Of a stretch of DNA of 64,000 nucleotides, positions 60,072 through 64,000 are shown piece after piece. The position numbers and the translations under genes were made by a program. How positions within the stretch are numbered: position 1 is the first letter of the stretch; each line of letters begins with the position of its first letter. The notes under the pieces are model-generated. The model saw only the letters and a program-made list of their open reading frames with translations, was not told where the DNA came from and ran no database searches. Origin of the DNA: Sequoia sempervirens (Eukaryota; Streptophyta; Pinopsida; Cupressales; Cupressaceae). The DNA lies in NCBI GenBank assembly GCA_007258455.2, contig VDFB02270651.1, forward strand, positions 704,593,360-704,657,359. The letters run 5' to 3'.

Positions 60072-61142
60072 TTGTGAGAGGCTGCAATAATTCTGCAATA
60101 TTTGGTATAAACATTCTTACAAATTTAATCCTACTAAGAAAGCTTTGTAATCCTTTCTTATGTGCTGGTAGTGGTAACTCAAGAATGGTAGAAACTCTTT
60201 ATGGATCAATGGAAATATCATGTTTTGAGACAATGTGTCCAAGGAGCTTACCTTCATGGACAAAAAATATGCACTTCTTTGGGTTAAGAGAAACCCCAAA
60301 CTCTCTACATCTCTAAAAAACCTACCTCAAATGATCAAAATGTTCATTAGCATTTTTTGAGAAAAATGCAATATCATCTAGATACACCAAAACAATTTTG
60401 TTCATTAGACCATGAAAGGCCATGTCCATTGCTCTCTGAAATGTATCCCCTACATTTGACAAACTGAAGGGATTTTTTGGTAAGCCATGGTACCCCATTT
60501 AGTTGTAAATGTAGTTTTATACTGATCCTCCTCCACTAAAATCAGGTTAGCGCCTGAATAACCATCCAACAAAGAAAATCTATCAGAACCAAAAATAACT
60601 TGCAAAATATGCTCCATTGAAGGGAGTGGATAATGATCCTTGAGAGAGGCTTTATTTAAATCATGAAAATCAACACAAAGTCTAATCTCACCATTTTTCT
60701 TTCTAACTAGAACTAAGTTAGAAACCCAAGGTGTATGCTTAATAGGAAAAATAATATTGCTTTGAATCAACTTATTCAACTCAACTTTCATAAGATGCTC
60801 AAGCTTAGGATTAAGAGGCCTTTGCTTCTGCCTAACTGGTTTTGCATTGGGATCTAACTCAATGGTGTGTTGAGTTAGTTCAAGATCAAAACGCCTTAAA
60901 TATTTGTATTCCGGAGAAAAAACATCACTAAATTCTTTACATAACAAAATGAAGGCTTGTTCTTCTTCTTCGGTGCATACCTTTCCCAACTTGAGAAGCT
61001 TACCCTTGAATATCTCAATTTCCTCATAGTGCTCTTGCTTAATAGTCATGCTGCATTTTTCCTTTCTCACTTGGTCATCTAAATTAAAAACATATTCCAA
61101 TGTTACCAATCCTTTAGACAGCTTTTTTGAATTTAGTTGCAC
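60072..61142 (-). pseudogene. pol: T reverse transcriptase
   Basis: Open from 61142 to 60450: a linker, then FSDVFSPEYKYLRRFDLELT, HTPWVSNLVLVRKKNGEIRL, CVDFHDLNKASLKDHYPLPS and WGTMAYQK. After a frameshift near 60470 the active-site box YLDD is intact at 60373-60384. Homology continues (FFVHEGKLLGHIVSKHDI in frame-shifted pieces) to the X2 junction at 60072. RT copies the element RNA into cDNA. With frameshifts and the insertion it is inactive. Confidence 0.88.
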
Positions 61143-61163
61143 AATCTAGTTGTCATACTGTTG

Positions 61164-61797
61164 CTACCACTTTTGCTGGTTTTCAGCTGCAAACTCAACT
61201 TCTGCAATCAGAAAACTTATAATCTGCTCATCACTATCAAAAAATTTCCAACTCACATTATTATCAAGTATAGATGGCCTAACCACAACTTTCACATACT
61301 GTTGTACCTCTACGTTATGAATTTCATTTGGAATTTCAAAATGAGATCCTATGGAAACAAGCTTATCTGCATGTTTATTTTGAATTCTAGGAATAGAAAG
61401 CAAATTAAAAGCATCAAAATCTGCAGTTAAATCCCAAACTCAATGCTTATATTTCTTGAGCAAATAATTTTTTTGTAGCATTCAAATTTCTAACTTGATT
61501 CACAATTAACTCAGAATCACCATAAAATTGTAAGCACTTTATACCTTTCTTTTGGGCCCATTCTAGGCCATCAATAAGTGCCTCATATTCAGTTGTATTA
61601 TTCGTGCAGCTGAAAGAAAACCTCAATGTTGAATAGTACTTATTTCCACTAGGTGAAATTAACATAGCTCCTCCACCAACACCCATTCTACTTCTTGAGC
61701 CATCAAAATACAACTTCCAAAGCTGGCAATCTTGTTGTTTGGGCTGATTTTGGTCCTTGACCAGATTTGGAATCACTACATCAGGTTCATGAATCAT
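61164..61797 (-). pseudogene. pol: T archaeal-type RNase H (aRH) lying before RT
   Basis: 61797-61447 reads LWKLYFDGSRSRMGVGGGA, NNTTEYEALIDGLEWAQKKG and FYGDSELIVNQV, which carries the D, E and D residues expected for RNase H. After a frameshift near 61460 it continues YKH-VWDLTADFDAFNLLSI and IQNKHADKL to 61164. The pattern matches the second RNase H of Tat elements and differs from the gypsy RNase H at 46990-47420 of the same element. In the Tat elements I know, aRH comes after RT-RNase H; here it stands between protease and RT. Confidence 0.75.
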
Positions 61798-61843
61798 ATA
61801 AATGCCTAATCCTACCTCATCGGTGTGATTGAAAGGGTCAATC

Positions 61844-62362
61844 TCATGACTCTCGGGTGCCCACTAGATTTACATCCTCAATAGGTATGTTGGGGTCTAG
61901 GGCCATGGATTGGTCCTCCATCTCATGGGTGATGTAGAGGTTAGAATTTATAGGGCTAGGGACATATGGTTCAATGTGATCCTTGGCTAGAGGCTCAGAT
62001 TTTATTGTTACTTTTATACCATACCTTGTTCTGAAAAACAAATGGGACCAATCAGAAGATAAAAACCCACCCAACTTAGTAGTAAAATCTCTAGAAAGGC
62101 ATATGAAAAAATGAGGAGGTAGGTCAATAACATGGATGTCTTGAGGGATTGAAAATTTTGGGCATGCATGTAAGGTAAGAGCTATATTTTTAATTACCTT
62201 AGTAGTCTTAACAATAGATCCATCTAGTTGAACTACTCCATTTGAAAGAGGCTCATAAACTAAACCTAGCTTATCAGCTAGACTCTTGGGGATTATTGAA
62301 CTACTTGTACCAGAATCAATCATGTAGTTGTGTACTATCTTATTGCCAATGATCAAGCTCAA
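61844..62362 (-). pseudogene. pol: T protease
   Basis: Contains the aspartic protease site DSGTS (about 62301-62322) followed by SIIPKSLADKLGL, and a second conserved segment near PQDIHVIDLPPHFF. C-terminal to that is an acidic Pro/Ser linker towards aRH. The frame is open over 172 codons, longer than most pieces of T. It starts at the first Met-like codon of the open frame, but in the polyprotein it would be continuous with gag. Confidence 0.8.
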
Positions 62363-64000
62363 GTAAAATGGAGGAGGCTTTACCTCTTGAGTTTGTTACT
62401 CACTCCTAACTTTTGGGCTGATTGCAAGCACGACCTTAGTCTTTTCTGGGTTAGCAACATCAAAAATAGAAATCTCAGCCAAAGCATCTTGTAGCAAATC
62501 TTTTTGACCAAGAATATGCAATGCATCCATTACTAACATACTAACAATAGCCTTCTTAAGGTGTTCAACAACATTAAATGAAATAGGGCTCACCTTTTTC
62601 TATCCTTTGAAAGCAACACCATCATTTTGTCTTTGCAAAGGTTGGGATTGCACCTTAGGCTACTCCTTCTCAAGTGCTCCTTTTCCTCTCTGTAGAATCT
62701 GCACTTTTTGTTGTGCTTTGGGGACAACTTGAGATGAAGAAACATGAAATTTGTCCTTAGCAACTTGTTATTGAACATTTCTAGCTTGCTGCCCCAAATC
62801 TACAACTCTTTTTTTATCTAGTGTTGGCTGAAATGGGTGAATCTTGCTGGCTTTGGCCTTGGAAATGATTCACTCCACAAAAATGAGTTCCTTTCCAATT
62901 CATGAAGGCAACATCAGGGTTACCTTCCTGCTCTATATTCTCATTTAAGACACTTTCTGAACTAGCATTACTATTTTGCAACATAAGAGCTTGATTTATC
63001 ATACCATTCATGTATGTAGCTTGGTTATGAGGTTGGTTGCATGGATAACACCAATCACATTCTTGTGCCATATTATTCTATGTAGGCACAAGCTCTTTTG
63101 AAGAGCTAGTAGCATTAGGATTATAAGGTTGAAAAGGTCTAGGATTGAAGTTTCTTCTTTGGCCTTGAGAATCAACTTGAAAAGGTGGCCTATTTGGTTG
63201 TTTAGGCTGATATGGGGCTTGATGGGGCTTATTCTCTTGGCTAAATTTCTTCTTAATACTCACTAAATCATTCCCAAAAGTTTTTAGTATATTTTTTTAA
63301 TCTCTTGAAGCTCTTGAGATTGGGCTGGAACAACAGTTTCTTGAGTTGTAGTTTGATATCCTATCACTAGAGTAAGCAGAACAACAACCAAAGAGGGTAA
63401 TAACACGAGAATAGGTGGTTGTACTTTAGGAAAAATGGAAATAGGAGGCCTTGGGGCTATTTTACCAGCTTGAATAAGGTATTTTTATGTTCTAATAGCT
63501 ATATCATAGGCATTAGGAAGCATAAACCCACCCATAGATTAGATCATTACAAAAATTTCACTATTCAAAGCGTTAAGGAAAAATAAAAAATGCATGCTAT
63601 GATGAAGGATTTACCATCATGGGAATCCTATCCCAAAGCCTTTGGAATCAGTAGTTAAAATCTTCGATGTGCTTGTGAGGGGATTTCTTAATAGTACTCA
63701 ACCACTCCAACAAAGACAAGTGATCAGACTTGTCCTCAAACTACTTGTGTAAGCCATCACCCAGTTGATCCCATGATGCAATTGAATTATATGGAAGACC
63801 TTTAAACCACTACAAGGATTTTCCCTTCAGTGATGCAGCCAAAAGCCTTAGTGCAACATTTTCTTCAGTAACATTATGAATTGAGCACAAGGTGGCCACA
63901 TCTCAAATGTGCTCAACAAGAGTGGTCTGATCTTCTTCGATGAAATATGACAGAATTTTGAGAGCTTCTATAGGAATATCATCATTCCAAGAAAGATTTA
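62363..64000 (-). pseudogene. gag: T gag, N-terminus outside window
   Basis: From the right edge: capsid-like segment with LRLLAASLKGKSL, GLPYNSIASWDQLGDG, EDKSDHLSLLEWLSTIKKSP and MGGFMLPNAYDIAIR. The frame is broken by stops at places where relatives have Gln or Arg. Then a Gln/Pro/Asn-rich linker (63078-63263) and a knuckle CYPCNQPHNQATY near 63030-63060 (CX2CX3HX4C with the last Cys changed to Tyr), then a linker to protease (62396-62593). Gag would form particles and bind RNA. Confidence 0.8.

Larger units (their letters stand above)
45753..64000 (-). mobile_element. T: Ty3/gypsy element of Tat/Athila type, 5' end outside window, split by S2 and X2
   Basis: Coding pieces on the minus strand, 5' to 3': gag (64000-62600), protease, archaeal-type RNase H, RT, then the RT-RNase H link after X2, RNase H after S2, and integrase ending at 45753. 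S2 (47426-49995) and X2 (50148-60066) interrupt it with exact TSDs, and the reading frames line up again when the insertions are ignored. Every module carries stops. Tat/Athila-type assignment rests on the gag and integrase sequence style and the presence of a second RNase H. Confidence 0.85.

Overview
The window is plant nuclear DNA made almost entirely of nested and decayed retrotransposons. I found no convincing host gene, tRNA, rRNA or CRISPR. The main evidence is plant-type Ty3/gypsy and Ty1/copia gag-pol remnants, PBS sequences of the initiator-Met type (TGGTATCAGAG), TG..CA LTRs with 5-bp target-site duplications (TSDs), and heavy stop-codon decay. The density of old insertions and very long LTRs suggests a large-genome seed plant, perhaps a conifer or other gymnosperm. 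That taxonomic guess is inference only.

Layout, left to right. 1-12055: minus-strand Ty3/gypsy element G1 (chromovirus-like), running off the left edge. Its gag is split by a nested 7,993-bp insertion, ARR (2049-10041), a tandem LTR-internal-LTR-internal-LTR-internal-LTR array of a small non-autonomous retrotransposon with a period of about 2.43 kb. 12056-12662: copia 3' end and LTR. 12663-16914: 5'-truncated copy X1 of family X. 16915-21693: minus-strand gypsy element G2, same family as G1, broken in integrase and with a complete 5' LTR. 22016-22967: a TIR DNA element. 23319-24262: ruin of a chromovirus integrase (Z). 24263-27428: unassigned DNA with a degenerate repeat. 27434-37799: W, a plus-strand LTR element without recognisable coding, carrying a 4,738-bp probable solo LTR (S1). 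38011-44423: V, another LTR element without pol, with a decayed Ser/Pro-rich ORF and a 72-bp minisatellite. 45753-64000: minus-strand gypsy element T (Tat/Athila-like), interrupted by a 2,570-bp solo LTR (S2) and by X2, a 9.9-kb family X element that itself contains Y, a gag-only copia derivative.

TSDs support the nesting: ARR TATTT/TCTTT (one mismatch), W ATATA, S1 AAAGT, V ATTAC, S2 AGTGT, X2 CATAG, Y ATGTC. In T, removing S2 and X2 with one TSD copy each restores continuous RT-RNase H coding, which confirms those boundaries. The order of events is therefore T before X2 before Y, T before S2, W before S1, and G1 before ARR.

The most unusual items are the four-LTR/three-internal array with its acidic coiled-coil ORF, the position of an archaeal-type RNase H upstream of RT in element T, family X with an ORF I cannot name, and the two very long solo LTRs. 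All coordinates were read by eye; junctions are given to the base where a TSD supports them and are approximate elsewhere.
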